A stretch of 64,000 nucleotides of DNA from Lomentospora prolificans (taxonomy: Eukaryota > Ascomycota > Sordariomycetes > Microascales > Microascaceae). Shown piece by piece: positions 1 to 11,825 of this stretch (the stretch's first letter is position 1; each line of letters begins with the position of its first letter). The stretch spans positions 1,736,001 to 1,800,000 of the forward strand of contig JARFXM010000008.1 of the NCBI GenBank assembly GCA_029532625.1, in the 5' to 3' direction. Both the position numbers and the translations under genes were made by a program. The notes below the pieces were generated by a model. It was not told the DNA's origin and searched no databases. It was given only the letters and a program-made list of their open reading frames with translations.

Positions 1-6
1 CAAATA

Positions 7-2021
7 ATGGCCAGTAAGTATTGTCCTTAGCTTCGTTTCCATATTCAAGCTTCATTCATAGCTGACCGTGTGCCGTTCTTAGCGCGAGAGGATCGGATGC
101 GACAGCGCCTTCGTGGAGCAGTGTAAGTAACAGCAGTGGGTATCGGTATCTAGGGTGAGTGCGGCGCTAACATTTTGATAGCCGTCATCAAGTCGAAGAT
201 ATCTCCTTCGGCTTCCAAATCCCAGGAATCGAGAATGATGACGTTGAACATGAGTCTGCGGACCAACCCTCGTCACCAAACCACGCCGCCTCAAATACGA
301 ATTCGAGCACATCCAGGGCAAACAAACTAAGCCCAAATCAACCTTCCGCAACTCGAGGCATAGAAAACGGCTCCATACAGCCAACTGAAGCGAATGCCGA
401 TCCGCAGCAGCTAAGACCTAAGGAGAACGAGCGGGATGCTCACCATAGTAGTGAGGCCAATGATGATGTCTTGGCCTTGCTGCCACCGATCACATCAGTC
501 CGATCTTTCCACACTAGACGCTCACAGACAACTTCGGATATTGTGGAAGAAAGCCCTGTGCATGCGCCTGGAAGTGGTCATCGACGAAGCCTTCAACCGA
601 GTGATGTTGGTAATGCGTCAGCCAAATTACAGAGCTTCCTTGGATCGCCAAATATTAGAGAGCAGGAGACGATGATATCATCTCCTCTTGCGAGAAAATC
701 AACCCTTAAAATCAGCGGCCACCTTCAGCCCGCCCTGCAAGCGAGTCCCCTTCGGCGCCGGTCTTCCCAACGTCACCCAACCGATGATTTCGATGAGCTG
801 TCCTCACAAGCCCGCAGGCACTCCGTTGATGGTGAATTAGCCGAAGAGATCAACGATGGAGAGGCGGCAAAAGTTTTGCTCGGCAAACGGACAAGGGGGC
901 TGCCTGCTCCTGGTGGCCCTCCCACTTTGGAGATGCGTATGGGGCGGGAGGGTCCATTAACGAGGAGACACCATCAGAACACGTCCCCTATCGACACCCG
1001 TCAATTAACAACTGTTGCTGAAGAGGGTCCGATCCCGAAACGGCGGAAGAAAAAACTCTCCAGCCCTGCCAAGCAAAAGCAACCGAAACCGAAGAAGCAG
1101 CTAGGACGGCAACACAACCGTCCGAGGTTGGAAATGAATGAGGATAACGAAACTTCAGCAGATGAGATGGGTGCTATAGATGATGCAGCTGTTGTCCCCG
1201 TTACTGTACAGCGTTTCGTACGACCACGGAAGTTGAATACAGGGGAAGATGCCGACCCTGATGTTCTGGCTACTGATATACCGTTCAGCAATCAAAAGGG
1301 AGTCAATGTCATAGACGTTCTCTCGCAATCTTGTGAGGAAGTAATTGGCAACTGCATCGATCAGCTCGTGAAGGCTTTACGCCATGAAGATCTCACCTCA
1401 ACCCGAAAAGAACTCCGTTCGAAGTTGGTGGCGCTCGAGGACTTCGCCGACGAGTTACGCACCAAGTTTCTCGCCCAGGTAATACGAGAAATTGCCCCTT
1501 AAATCCTGGTTCGGCAGCACTGACCGAACAGACTATCATGTTAGACAATCTGCACTCATTAAGACGGCGAGTGAGAGACGCAGAAGCGCGGCGAACCAAA
1601 CTTCGCGATAGCATCCTTGACCGTCGTCGGGAGCGGCAGGAGATTCAATTCCAGATAGATAGTGAGCGAGAAACGCATGAAGAGAACCGGAAGCTTCTAG
1701 CCGTAAGTCCCCTTTTAGCTTGCTTCTAAACTGGACGAGGGATCCTAGCTGATGGGATGGGTACTGGTCTTATAGAGCCGCATGGATATGTCCTCTAATC
1801 TCCACGCCGTCCGGCTCCATGTGGAGCAAGGCAAAAGAGAGTCTGCAAATCTTGGTACTCAACACTTGCAGAAAGCGAGCTTAACTACCCTCGAATTTTC
1901 GCTCCCTCAGATTGCGGACCGGGTATGTAGAACCGGAGATAGGGAAGGACTGATGCAGCGTGTTTCCAAGTTCAACAACTTCTTAGATCGCGCAGCAACA
2001 GAACTAGAGGGTCGCGTGTAA
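7..2021 (+). CDS. Probable inner kinetochore protein, CENP-U/AME1-like
   Basis: Proposed exons are 7-13, 83-122, 182-1478, 1532-1702 and 1776-2021, giving 586 residues. The first exon is only ATGGCCA, followed by a GTAAGT donor; a CTGAC branch site lies near 62 and a TTCTTAG acceptor ends at 82. The product starts MATREDRMRQRLRGA, then reads DISFGF. All joins keep frame. The middle is low-complexity and basic, with an RRKKK stretch that may bind DNA or act as a nuclear signal. Around residues 420-450 comes a GVNVIDVLSQ segment, then a long charged coiled coil to the C terminus. This layout recalls fungal proteins annotated as AT DNA-binding or CENP-U/AME1 (Mis17), inner-kinetochore subunits bridging CENP-A chromatin and the outer kinetochore. 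CENP-Q/Fta7 is the main alternative. The coding structure is well supported; the family name is an inference from memory of such proteins. The promoter lies outside the window. Confidence 0.6.
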
Positions 2022-2417
2022 GATTAGCAACAGTGCAGACTCGTCACAGGATGCACGATGTGGCATGTATTAAACCACGAAATGCGTTAACAACTTCGCC
2101 TTGAAGGCAAGGCAACTTGAGTAGTGATACCATGGCCTAGTTATGGCTCCATATCTACGAATAATTGCTAATATACACGGCCATTTGCGGCGGCAATTCG
2201 GGTGTCATCAGGCTACAGCCGTAGCTACTCTAGAACCTTTCATTGGGATTTCTCTCTTCTCTTTTCCTTGGCGCTTTGCGCCTTAGGGAGCATATTTCTG
2301 GGTGGAAGGGCTGCGTAGCCAAACATGTAGCCGCAATAGCGCAATGGCGTTGTTAGTCTTGGTTTGAGACAGAGGGAATAGTGGCTTTTCACCCGGGATG
2401 CAGATGCTTGCCCGAAT
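2022..2417. other. Convergent intergenic gap
   Basis: This is 3' sequence between the kinetochore-like gene on the plus strand and the twin CX9C gene on the minus strand. Short open frames here overlap the latter's 3' end in another frame and look like shadows. I see no gene or clear repeat. Confidence 0.6.
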
Positions 2418-3420
2418 CTACCTTCGCGAGGCGTCATTCTCTTGCGCCTCGGCATCTGAACGCGGTTGAATGAATCCCCAGAAGTGATCTCCCATAGTTG
2501 CCTTCCCTTCTTCTTTCCGTTTCCTACGTTCTGCATCGTCCTTGTCCCTCAATGCCTTGACTTTCTCAGCCGTAGTGAGGCGGGCTAAGTAGTCTGCCCT
2601 TAATGCTGCTTCCTCGGCAACCCTCTCATCTTCGGGAAGCTTCTCTAACTGGTCTTTCCAAACATTGGTGACAGCTTCGCTCGGGGCTGGAGTATTCGAA
2701 ATGATACGCGGGGGAATAATCTGGAACGCCGGAACAGGTTGTCCACTCTGTCGCGCCTTTGCGGCGACTTCTTCATGTTCGATCATTCGTTGATAAAGTG
2801 TGTCAGCGTGGAGTTGGATATCCTCTTCGAGCAGCGCGTCACGACCAGGTTCAGCTTTGTAGCCTAGTACGCGTAAAAATCTCTATAGCATGTACAAGTT
2901 AGCGACAAGAACCGGGGCGCTTGGTGGCCGAACATCATACCGACTGCATGGTGTAGCATCGCTCGAACCGTCTGGCCTGTTCTCGACACATTTGCAGGGT
3001 ATCGACCCAGCTCCCTTCGACCATACACTTTCTCCACTCCTCTTGTTGAAACGCGCAATTTTCTAGTGCCGCTTTCGCGATCAACATTTTGCGCTCCTTA
3101 AACCCGTCCAAGACATCCATCAACTTCTCATGGCTGCTTTTCGTATCTGCTTCCACAGCCTCCAGTGGTTTATACGTCTTCCAAAGCTCAGCATATCGAC
3201 CATCTTTGTAAAGACTCTCCGGCGGCACGCTCGATTGCGGACCTTGTTGCGTTTTGACGGGAGCGGACTCAGGCAGGCGTTGATCTGTATCGGGAGTGGA
3301 TTTGGTCGGCTGGAGTTTAACGGGCGATTCCTTCTCCAGGAACTCACGAAGCTTGGGGTCGAGTTTCTGGAGGGGATCCTCAGCGGACTTGGACCCGAAG
3401 AGAGAACTTATCCACCCCAT
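2418..3420 (-). CDS. Twin CX9C (CHCH-like) protein of unknown function
   Basis: Two exons (3420-2941 and 2882-2418) separated by a 58-base intron with a GTATGA donor give a 314-residue protein. It begins MGWISSLFGS; Gly2 and Ser6 fit an N-myristoylation signal, although an in-frame upstream extension also exists. The first 100 residues are Pro/Gln/Ser-rich. Cysteines at about 122, 132, 145 and 155 form two CX9C pairs, the spacing used by small proteins of the mitochondrial intermembrane space oxidised through Mia40, and by some cytosolic relatives. The last 150 residues are helical and charged, rich in Glu/Lys/Arg. I recall similar fungal proteins starting MGW-SS-FG but know no proven function. 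Membrane anchoring through myristate and a disulfide-bonded helical hairpin are both inferences. The start at 3420 was chosen for that conserved-looking N terminus. Confidence 0.75.
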
Positions 3421-4041
3421 AATGTTTACAATGATTGCGCTCCGAGCTAGTTCCTGACGATATCTGACAGTAATAAGAAGATTCCAGGAAGGAACGCAGT
3501 TCGCAGTGTCGCATTTAATTACAGTAACAATTCTATAATACACTGTGTATGTAGAAATGTCACAAGTTTTTGCGGAACAAGTATAGCATTCTAAAAAGCG
3601 AGCTTTAGCCCTTTTTATATCCCAGATATCCTAGCACCGAAAGGCCAGGGTGAAGCAGGACGCGGATAAGCAATGACAAGGCACAGTTCTACGAGTCGAC
3701 CGAATGACAAAGGCTGTCGGCATTAACGCTAATCCCTAATTGCCTGTCGTCGATAATACTTGATCAAATCCAGCTACTATTTAGTGGCTACTGCCCAGCG
3801 CTTTTGTCTTCCTCAAATTTTATAAGCCAAGCCGTTGACGGCGAAGGAGAACTCTGACAAGCTCTGGACAAGGTATGCCAACACAAAGGGACGTGAAGAG
3901 AGCCCGTTTCATGCCAAATCAAATTCATGAGCTGCGTCTATACACACTAGACTAAGCGCAGCATCGACTAGTAGAACCGACCGTCCGGGTGTAAAAACCA
4001 TTTCCTTTTGCTCCAAAGACATGCCGTAGATGGGATCCTTT
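3421..4041. other. Intergenic region between the twin CX9C gene and S11
   Basis: About 620 bases hold the 5' leader and promoter of the minus-strand twin CX9C gene and the 3' untranslated region of the minus-strand S11 gene. Open frames here are short. No tRNA, repeat or further gene could be recognised. Confidence 0.5.
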
Positions 4042-4763
4042 TTAGAACTTGCTGAACTTCTTCACCGCCTTGCCAGTTCGGGGGAGCACACGAAGAACGT
4101 TGAATCGCACCTAAACGAAGTACAAGCGTTAGTACACATATGCTACTTGCAATCCGAGGGAACGAAGAAGAATGAGATCACAAGCAGCGAAGGATTCCGA
4201 CGTACAGTCTTGCTCAGGGGTCGGCATTGGCCAACGGTAACCTGGTCACCCTCTTCAACACGGAAGCATGGGGAGACGTGAGCGGCGAGGTTCTTGTGCC
4301 TCTTTTCGTATCGGGAGTACTTCTTGATGAAGTGAAGGTATTCGCGACGGATGATGACGGTTCGGTGCATCTTAGTCGAGACGACGGTTCCGGTAAGGAT
4401 ACGGCCTCGAATAGACACGAGACCGGTGAAGGGGCACTTCTTGTCTACAGGGAACCACAGACAGATTAGCAAGAAGAAGTAGGGAGAATTACCCGGCCAC
4501 GTCGGGCACTTGAGACCAGCTCGTCGGTCCTTGGCTCGGAATCGATCCAAACGCTTCGCCTAAAGTTTGCGACTGTCGCACATACCGATATAGTTGCCCT
4601 CAATGGCGGTCTTAGGGGTCCTGAATCCCAAACCGACATCCTTATACCATCTCCTTCCACCCTTTCCGGGCCTGGTAGCCTTGACCTTGACCTTGGCGTT
4701 CTGGAAGATGTGAGGCTGCTTCAGGAAAGCCCTCTCAGATTGTACAGTGAGTTCGGTCGCCAT
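4042..4763 (-). CDS. rps11: 40S ribosomal protein S11 (uS17)
   Basis: This is the small-subunit protein that binds 18S rRNA near the 5' domain. Three exons (4763-4586, 4444-4206, 4110-4042) encode 161 residues, the usual length. The N terminus reads MATELTVQSERAFLKQP. The core has KKCPFTGLVSIRGRI and KMHRTVIIRREYLHF, and the C terminus is RTGKAVKKFSKF, all hallmarks of eukaryotic uS17. Intron 1 (141 bases) splits the Asp codon after GNYI. Intron 2 (95 bases) sits between Thr and Val of SKT|VRFN, with a TACTAACGC branch site. Introns near the start of ribosomal protein genes are typical of fungi. The gene is divergently paired with the kinetochore gene Spc105, 522 bases apart. Confidence 0.97.
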
Positions 4764-5285
4764 TGTGAAGGTTTTGTTGCACCGTAAGCGGTAAATCAGA
4801 TGAAGCGGCGGCTATAAGAAGGAAGCTCTCTTTGTCGACAATCCGGTCGAGTGGTCGAGAGGTTCGTGGCCGCGGACTTGGAGGTTACTGTGTTGTGGTT
4901 GGTTAGTAGTAAAGGTTGGCGTCAAACCCCCTCTACCAAAAAAGTGAAAATTCGTGATTAGGGCAAATTTCAGGGCAGTTCTTTGTGTGCTCCGCCACAT
5001 GTGGCTGGGCGAAAGTGTGGTGTCCGTGGCAAGTGATAGTGGGTACCTCGAACACTTCATTGGCTCGTTGTGGTTGTCGAGGAAACACACACGACCGCAT
5101 TTTGAGGAGATCCCTGTATTGACTTCGAATGTTGACAAAGGTGGGCGTTTATTGGTCGCGACCAAACAACGTCTCCCATTAAACAGACGCGTGAGCAAAG
5201 CCGATATTCGAAGGCTTCTTTCTACCCTTCCCTCATCCACCCCAATTTCGCGTCCTCGTCGAATGTTATACACAACAGGCTCGAA
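4764..5285. promoter_or_regulatory. Shared divergent promoter region, S11 / Spc105
   Basis: 522 bases separate the start codons of the S11 gene (leftward) and Spc105 (rightward), so both promoters must lie here unless one gene has an undetected upstream exon. The region contains a perfect 14-base palindrome at 5152-5165, annotated separately. Open frames crossing the region in both directions show no recognisable protein. Confidence 0.6.
5152..5165. promoter_or_regulatory. 14-bp perfect palindrome, candidate dimer-binding site
   Basis: The sequence TTGGTCGCGACCAA is its own reverse complement. It lies 121 bases upstream of the Spc105 start codon and about 390 bases upstream of the S11 start codon. 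A palindrome of this length around a TCGCGA core is a plausible binding site for a dimeric transcription factor. I do not know which factor, and the function is inferred only from symmetry and position. Confidence 0.4.
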
Positions 5286-8200
5286 ATGTCTACACAACCA
5301 GAGATACGGCGGAAGCGCAAGTCACTCGGCGCACCGCTTAGTGCTGCTAAACGGACGGAGGAGAAGGAAAACGCGCGGCGAAAAGGATCGCGGAGCAAGA
5401 GCATCGGCCCAGGTGGGCTCGACGCTTTACAGCTGTCGTCAGGAAATAGGCGAGCCGCAAGTTTCCCTTATCCATATTGTCTTATCGCATCGTGTACTAA
5501 CTTCCCACCTAGTCACTAGCTGCACTACCAAAGTTCCAACCGCGCTCTATTCTCAAGCCTACGGTGCCAGTAGGACACGAGATGCCTGACAGGAGTCATA
5601 CTCAGCCCCTGATAGACTTGGACTTTGGAGAAAATGCCACCTTTACCGGACCCGATATCCTTCGCAACCACGGGGCAGATCAGGCAAACGGGGCGAAGAT
5701 TGCGCTACGCACTGAAGAAGAACAACAGGCGTCGGCGAAGGAGCGCGAAGAACGCGAGCGAAGGGAAGCGCGTCGGAAATCACTCGCGAATAGGCGAGTT
5801 TCGTTTGCAGCTGAAGCAACTTTGCACACATTTCATGAGATTGAATACCCTCAGGACTCGACCGCGTCTACGAACTCGACGCGTCGCTCGTCATCAGCCG
5901 GATCCGCATCTACTTCTCACCCGCCCGAGAGCGACAAAGCCGGTTCCTCCGAAAATCAACAAAACCGACGCCGCCATAGCTCGGGCATCCAATCGTCGCA
6001 TTGGGACCAAACAAACGATGATACGTTGGGCTCAAGCCTCTACGGCTCTTCGGATATGGAGGATTCCGTTGAAGAAGTGGAGGACCACGAAGATACCGAT
6101 AGCTCCAGCGAGTCATCTGATGATGATGGAACAATGGTGACTGTAGAAGGAGATGAGATGACGTCAGCTTCGGTTGCATCAGCGGACGACTTGACCTTAG
6201 ACGACGCCCTGCGGCTCGCCACACAACACGCTGGTACCCAACAGCTTGGCTCTGATGACGAAGCCGAAACAGAAGAGATTATCCCCTCGTTTGGGTGGGC
6301 GAGGAAGGATCCTCAGAACCAAGTCCCGGAAACGGAGGATCACCAAGAAGATGGCAAGGACGTACTAGCCGAGCCAACTGTGGAAATGGACGTTGATATG
6401 GATATGACGCACGCTGTCGGAGGGATTATTAAACCAAGCGCTGAGGAGATGCCTTCCAACGAGATCGATGCGTCGATGGACGTCACTAAGGCCTTTGGTA
6501 TTATCCTTGGTCAGGAAAGGCAGCTGTCAATTAACCCCGCAGACGCCATCCCATTGAGCCTCAGAGCTGATGCACCACCGGAGGGAAGCCCCCTGGTTTC
6601 TAGGGTGAAATGTGGTACTACCCCGACGACAGACGCCGACTGCTTCCAGGACAACGAAGATATGTCCATGGAATTGACAACCGTTATGGGCGGTGTGCTT
6701 GCTGGCGCGAAGACCGGTGCCCAAAAAGGTCGTTGGACCATAAATCGCTCGGATGAGACCCTCAATACTGATGAAGCCATGGATTTAACCACCGGTGTTG
6801 GTGGCATAATACCTCAGAGAATCCAACGCGACGAAGATGAGATTGAAGAGACAATGTGCATGGACATGACTGTGGCGGTCGGGAAAATATTACCATCCGA
6901 TCATCATGAGGATCCTACCGAGGAACTGACCATGGGAATGGAAATGACTACTGCAATCGGGTCAATAATACAGCGCCAAACCAGCACCACAGGAGTGCTG
7001 GCACAAACCACGCGCCAAGGCCCGAGCCCTCAAACAACCCTGGCTCCACGAGCACTCCTCGCTCTTTCACCCAAGCCACATCAAGCGATGTCAAGGCCCT
7101 CAAGCGCCACAGAAGCTACAAACCGTTTGCGTACTTCGGTTGGCGGACAGCAACCACACCACGATGCAGGCTCCTCAGCCGTAGCCAGGCCTAGTATAAC
7201 TTTGTCGTCTAGCCGGGAAACTTTCAACAGTCCTGTTCCACCGTTAGAGGAAGCTGTCTGCAGTCTCAGTAAACCATCGGTACCCAAAACGAAGCTATCC
7301 CCGAGGAAAGCCCCCAAGGAAATTGCACTCCATCACCAAACTCCCGAAAGGAAGCCTGCCCTTGATTACAAAATTTCACCGCCCAAATCTACAACTCTCC
7401 CGACTCCTCGGGCGAGTAGGCTCTCTGGAGTTGGTGCTGATAGGGAAGGCCTTGGGTCCCCTCGTGTATCTGCACTTTTAGATCGCAGGGTATCCATTGG
7501 AGAATCTTCCAGCGACTTCGCTGTTAGCCAAGCATCTCCGAAGCGCAGAGTCGTGTTTGAGGATCCTCGAGTTCTCGAGCGGGAAATTAATGGAGAGTAC
7601 TTAGACGATGAAACACAAGACGACAAGCACAAGACGCAAGATGAGAAAGAGATTACACTCAACCTCAAAGAGATGATTGCAAGCCTGTCACCTAAAAAGA
7701 ATCCTGTTCGAGGCCGCAAGAGCCTCCATGTTGGTAGTGCACGAGGTGTTCTTGGAAAACGACCGACAGAGCTGGACGATTCCGACGAAGAGAATGACGG
7801 TATCAAACGATTAAAAGGCCACCAAGGCAGCCCGGTGAAGAATGTAAGGCTGCAACAGCCGCCCTCCAACGCAGGTCCGGTGACGGGCAGGCTTTTGAAG
7901 TCTACTCCGACGGGTCTAGAGCTACGAGCCCCTGCCCAGATCTCGGGGCAAGTATGTTCCCCGCTGCGGCCGAATGGCAATGGGAAGGGGCTGGGGAGAG
8001 ACAGTAGTACACTCCAAAGTTTAAATCCCGATGAAGGCGTCCCCCATGAGGCGGAAGCGCTCGATACTGATCCAGGTGACCGCATTCATCTACAAGACTT
8101 CCTGAGCATGATATCCGTGAGTTTCATGGAGCTTACAACGTCGAGGAGGCGCCAAACGCAGGCGCCAACTGCGTTGCGGAATACTGCAGACGACCTGTCG

Positions 8201-9758
8201 CTCGAGCGGTGCGTTGTTGCAGGAGCCTGTACGGTTCCCATACTAGAACTTTACCAACATGTGAGATTCAGAACCATTCCTCCTTTGTTCATATCAGCCT
8301 ACTAATACCGTTGCCTTACAGTCTTGCCGGGAGCTTAAAAAGTATATCTCAGAGGGCCGCCGTATGGTCAAGGAAATTGAAATGGAAACGTTCCAGGACA
8401 ACCCGCCCCTGTTTCGGGAATACGCTTCCGCCTCGTCTGACTTCAAGTTGCTCATGGACAACCAGTTCAAGAACGGCAAGACGCATGCTCGGCTTCTAAG
8501 CAAAGCCATGTGGTATGAATGGCGCATGAAACTGCAGCATGGGTTGAAAGAGGGACTCGATAAGATTGAGCATGGCATGAACGAAGATAATACATCCTTG
8601 GAGAGGCAACGTGAATTGCTAGATTCCATCCTCCCAGGACTGATCGCACGGCACGAAACCTTAGCAAAGGAGCACGGCAATCTCGAAATGTACGCACGAG
8701 AACTTGCCGACTGTGACCCGATCGAATTGGATTCCGCAAAGATGCAGCTCATACAACTAGAAAGTGACATCGAAGAGAAAAAGAGAGAGATTGCGGAGCT
8801 TCGCGGAGAACTTGAAATGGCCGGATCAGAGTCTGCGAAACTCACCTCTCAGAAGGATCAGCTCCTAGAAAATATCAAGGATGCAGAGAAAGTACGGGAA
8901 GAATGCAGAGGTTGGACCACAAAAGACGTCAATATTTATAAAGGTATGCAGAAAAATCCCGTACAACCAGATAAGTTATATCTGAGGCGAGCGCACCACA
9001 CACTATCGATATTTTGTCCTTTTTTTTTTTTTTTTTTTTTTTTCATTTATTTATTATCTTTCTATAAAGGGCCTCCAGCTAACATCCAATCATTCAAAGG
9101 TCGAGTTGACTCCGTGGAGAGAGAACATGGCTGGACAGTCACCGGCATCTCAGGCACGCAGGTTTCAATGGCCTACAAGCGTGAGATCGAGTTAGTCTTC
9201 GACGTTGCATGTTTTCGCACGGGGCAACCCAACTCGCGAATCGATTTATGGTACATTGCAACAAAATCCGATGCAGCTCCTTGTCAGACAGGGGTAGGAC
9301 GGGTTTACTTCTTGCAACTCATCCGCGACCACCTCAGGTCGATTCCGCAGAGTCGTAGCGGTATTAGCTCAATGCTTCACACTGTTCGGGTGGCGTGGGA
9401 CACGGCGACGGCCATCATCGACAACATCAACCTCATCAATATCACTTTTCCTACCAAGGTCAACAAGGTCTCGGATACCTCTATCGAAGTTGTCTCCTCT
9501 CTTCTTGTTGCAGAAATGGAAACCAAAGTCGAGGTTGCGCTTAGTCTCACCGGTGCCGTTACCCCCGAGGGCGTTCACCTTACTATTGAGCCCCGTGTAA
9601 AACTCGTCTACGGAGAGAGTTTCAATGTAGGTAAGATCAAGGATTACCTGGCATCAAGAATCAGCCGCTCGTCGGAGGCGGAGAAGGGGGATAAAGAGCT
9701 ATGGAGTAACGTGTTTGTTTCGCTTTACGGAAGGTTGTTAGCACGGGGGCGTAAGTAA
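5286..9758 (+). CDS. spc105: Kinetochore scaffold Spc105/KNL1 (Spc7)
   Basis: Exons 5286-5460, 5520-8260, 8322-8943 and 9100-9758 give 1,398 residues. KNL1 is the outer-kinetochore platform of the KMN network. It recruits Bub1-Bub3 through phosphorylated MELT motifs, binds PP1 through RVSF, and joins Mis12 through its C terminus. All three parts are visible: NRRVSF at about residue 151; six MELT-type repeats between about 349 and 548 (MDMT, MDVT, MELT, MDLT, MDMT, MEMT, most followed by a Gly-Ile/Val step); and a C-terminal coiled coil (about 1035-1175) followed by an RWD-type domain containing YKREIELVFD. The first donor, GTTTCC, is weak, but only this join to the CTAG acceptor at 5519 keeps frame and yields RSILKP. 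Intron 3 is 156 bases and carries a poly-T run that stays open in frame, so it could be misread as coding. Confidence 0.95.
9020..9043 (+). repeat. Poly-T tract inside Spc105 intron 3
   Basis: A run of 24 T residues follows TTTTGTCC in the third intron of Spc105. It is probably part of, or an expansion near, the intron's pyrimidine-rich stretch, but it lies about 55 bases upstream of the acceptor at 9099. Length may be unstable or affected by sequencing error. Confidence 0.9.
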
Positions 9759-10258
9759 GGTCATTCCAGTGGCCATTGTTCTGTTTCATGGAGTTTAGAC
9801 CAGTTTATAATGACCGAATGAAGATTTGAGCAGTACCGCCACAAGCATTCTCTCCCCCAAAAAGATTATGATCCAATACACCGCATCATTTCCGGGAAGC
9901 ATCATTGATACGGCTCTGCTGCCCGAGACGTCAGTGTTCCTCTAATTATATGGGGCAGCATTCTACCACTAAATCTAACACTGTCAAATTTGGTAAGGGC
10001 TATATGAGCAACGTCAACCTTCACTGTGCCCATGACATTACACGTTAAGTCAATTTCTGCTGAGTCAAAGTGCGCTTAGCAATGAATTGAGTGAGGCTTG
10101 GGGTATCGAGGGGGCGGGTATTCATGCGAAATGAAGCATATCTCAGGCTGGGTAGACAAGCGCTACGTGGCCGAGACGTGGCCAGGGCACATATGCTGCT
10201 CCATACCTCTTAAGTGGTTCTCCTTTGGGTCCTGAATATTGAAGTAATTTACAACGGG
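9759..10258. other. Convergent intergenic gap, Spc105 / Atg14
   Basis: 500 bases separate the stop codons of the two facing genes. Both 3' untranslated regions are expected here. I recognise no gene, tRNA or repeat. Confidence 0.5.
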
Positions 10259-11825
10259 CTACATACCGCCGTCAATCTCCCAGTCACCATCTTCCACCAC
10301 CTCCCATTCCGGGACATTCAGCTCGCTTAACAGCTTTTTTTTAAGTTTATCCGCTAATTTTATGGGGGACGGTAATTTGAAAGATCGAACAAATTCCGTG
10401 CCGGTAGCGCCAGCTAGAAAGCTATGAGTGGTTCCGTGTGAAAACCGGCCCATCATCGGAGGTGCAGTCGCCTGTTTTGCTCGGTCAAGTTCGTCGACAT
10501 CCGATGCAGTAGGGGACGAAATGTAAGGAAACACTTTCGCTGTTGGGATGCTATGCAACTGCTGGCCAATTAAGAGGTTATAGAGATTTCGCCCCATATT
10601 GCATACATCGTCGAACGAGCCTCGGTCGCCAATAGGCACGTTCTGGGTTAGGCAGGCCCATGCCACATTGTATGCGAGGAGTGTAACCCCTTCTAAGAAA
10701 AAAGAGTGTGCGGCAGGATCTTCCTTTGCGAGGACAGATAGGGGTTTTTCGATGAATAACGGCCGTGGTCGAGAAGAGCTGCCGGTGTCGCGCGCGTGCC
10801 GGTCACCGGTAAGCCCTGATGACAGCTCATTATTGCCGAGGTTGCCACTAATCGGACTGTTGTTCTTAATATTAATGCCGTTGATAATCGCACCATCGCC
10901 CTCCATATGGCGGTAGGATGATGCTAAATTGTAGATGGTCGGTCGAGGATGGTCACGGTGAGGCATTGATATCTCGGCGGGTAGCCGCAACGCGAGATAA
11001 TGGGATGCCAGAATCAGAATGTGAGAAATATGAGAGAGGGACGTTGAGATGACTTCAGGTGGTAAAGCTGTCCGAGAATTTAGCGTCACGTCCTCTCTTT
11101 TCCCCCCAGTATAGCACCAGGAACGTGAAATCAATCGGGCGGAGATGAGTATTGAGGGAAGGGAGAATGCCGGGATCTAAAGCCTTATACTCACCGTTCA
11201 TTGAGGTTAAGTCGATCACATCGATTCCTCCAAGTCTAAACTCATATTTCGATGCTCCCTTCTTGATTCTACGAAGTCCGTACAACTTGGCTGCCTCCAT
11301 GCAAAGAAAGGCCCGCGTGGCAGCAGTTTGATCCGATTTGCAGTCCCATCGACGCCGGAGCAAGAGGGCCATGCTTTCAGTGTCATCAAGAGTTCTGGTC
11401 CTCCGTATATCGATACCACTCGAAGCTGATACTAGATCGGACCTTCTCCGGGAGTTTGCCTCACGCTTGGCCTGGATTTCAGTACGGGCAGCTTCAATAT
11501 CGGCTCGCAATTTCTCAGCGCGCGCCATTATCTGCGCTGTTCTATCCTCCGTGATAGATCGGCGAGAAACCAAGGATTCCATCACAAGGCTGTTCATGGG
11601 GGCCGCTAATGACCTGGAGGTGGAACCCATTTCCCTATCTGACTGGGAGAGTAGGCCATCCACATGAGTCCGGAGGGACTCATTTTCGAGTAAGACCTGC
11701 AACACACGAACTCGAGTCTCATAACACAGATTCCTCGCGTCAACAGCACACAGAAACGGTAGACGGGTAGGATGGTGTGGGCGACAACAGATGTCGCAAA
11801 GGAAGACGTCCGAAGGCAGAGACAT
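10259..11825 (-). CDS. atg14: Autophagy protein Atg14 (Vps34 complex I subunit)
   Basis: Exons 11825-11195 and 11067-10259, with a 127-base intron, give 479 residues. Atg14 directs the PI3-kinase Vps34, with Vps15 and Atg6, to the autophagosome formation site. The N terminus has the expected cysteine cluster (CDICC at 10-14, further cysteines at 26 and 33), followed by a coiled coil (about 40-150) rich in Arg/Glu. The second exon begins with the ALPPEVISTSLSHISHILILASHYLALRLP type of segment common to the Atg14/UVRAG family, then YNLASSYRHM. The related Vps38/UVRAG subunit is the main alternative, but the N-terminal cysteines and size favour Atg14. Oddity: the stop codon lies inside GTATGTAG, which looks like a splice donor; splicing 10266-10223 would replace the end with about 26 other residues, but the intron would be only 44 bases. 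Confidence 0.85.

Noticed and set aside
79..384. Open frame on the minus strand at the left edge
   Set aside because: It lies antisense to the spliced start of the kinetochore-like gene, whose introns and N terminus make sense; it has no motif.
8944..9099. Phe-rich hydrophobic segment in Spc105
   Set aside because: It is the translation of a poly-T run in an intron that happens to stay in frame. Donor, branch and acceptor signals are present and the spliced protein matches the family better.
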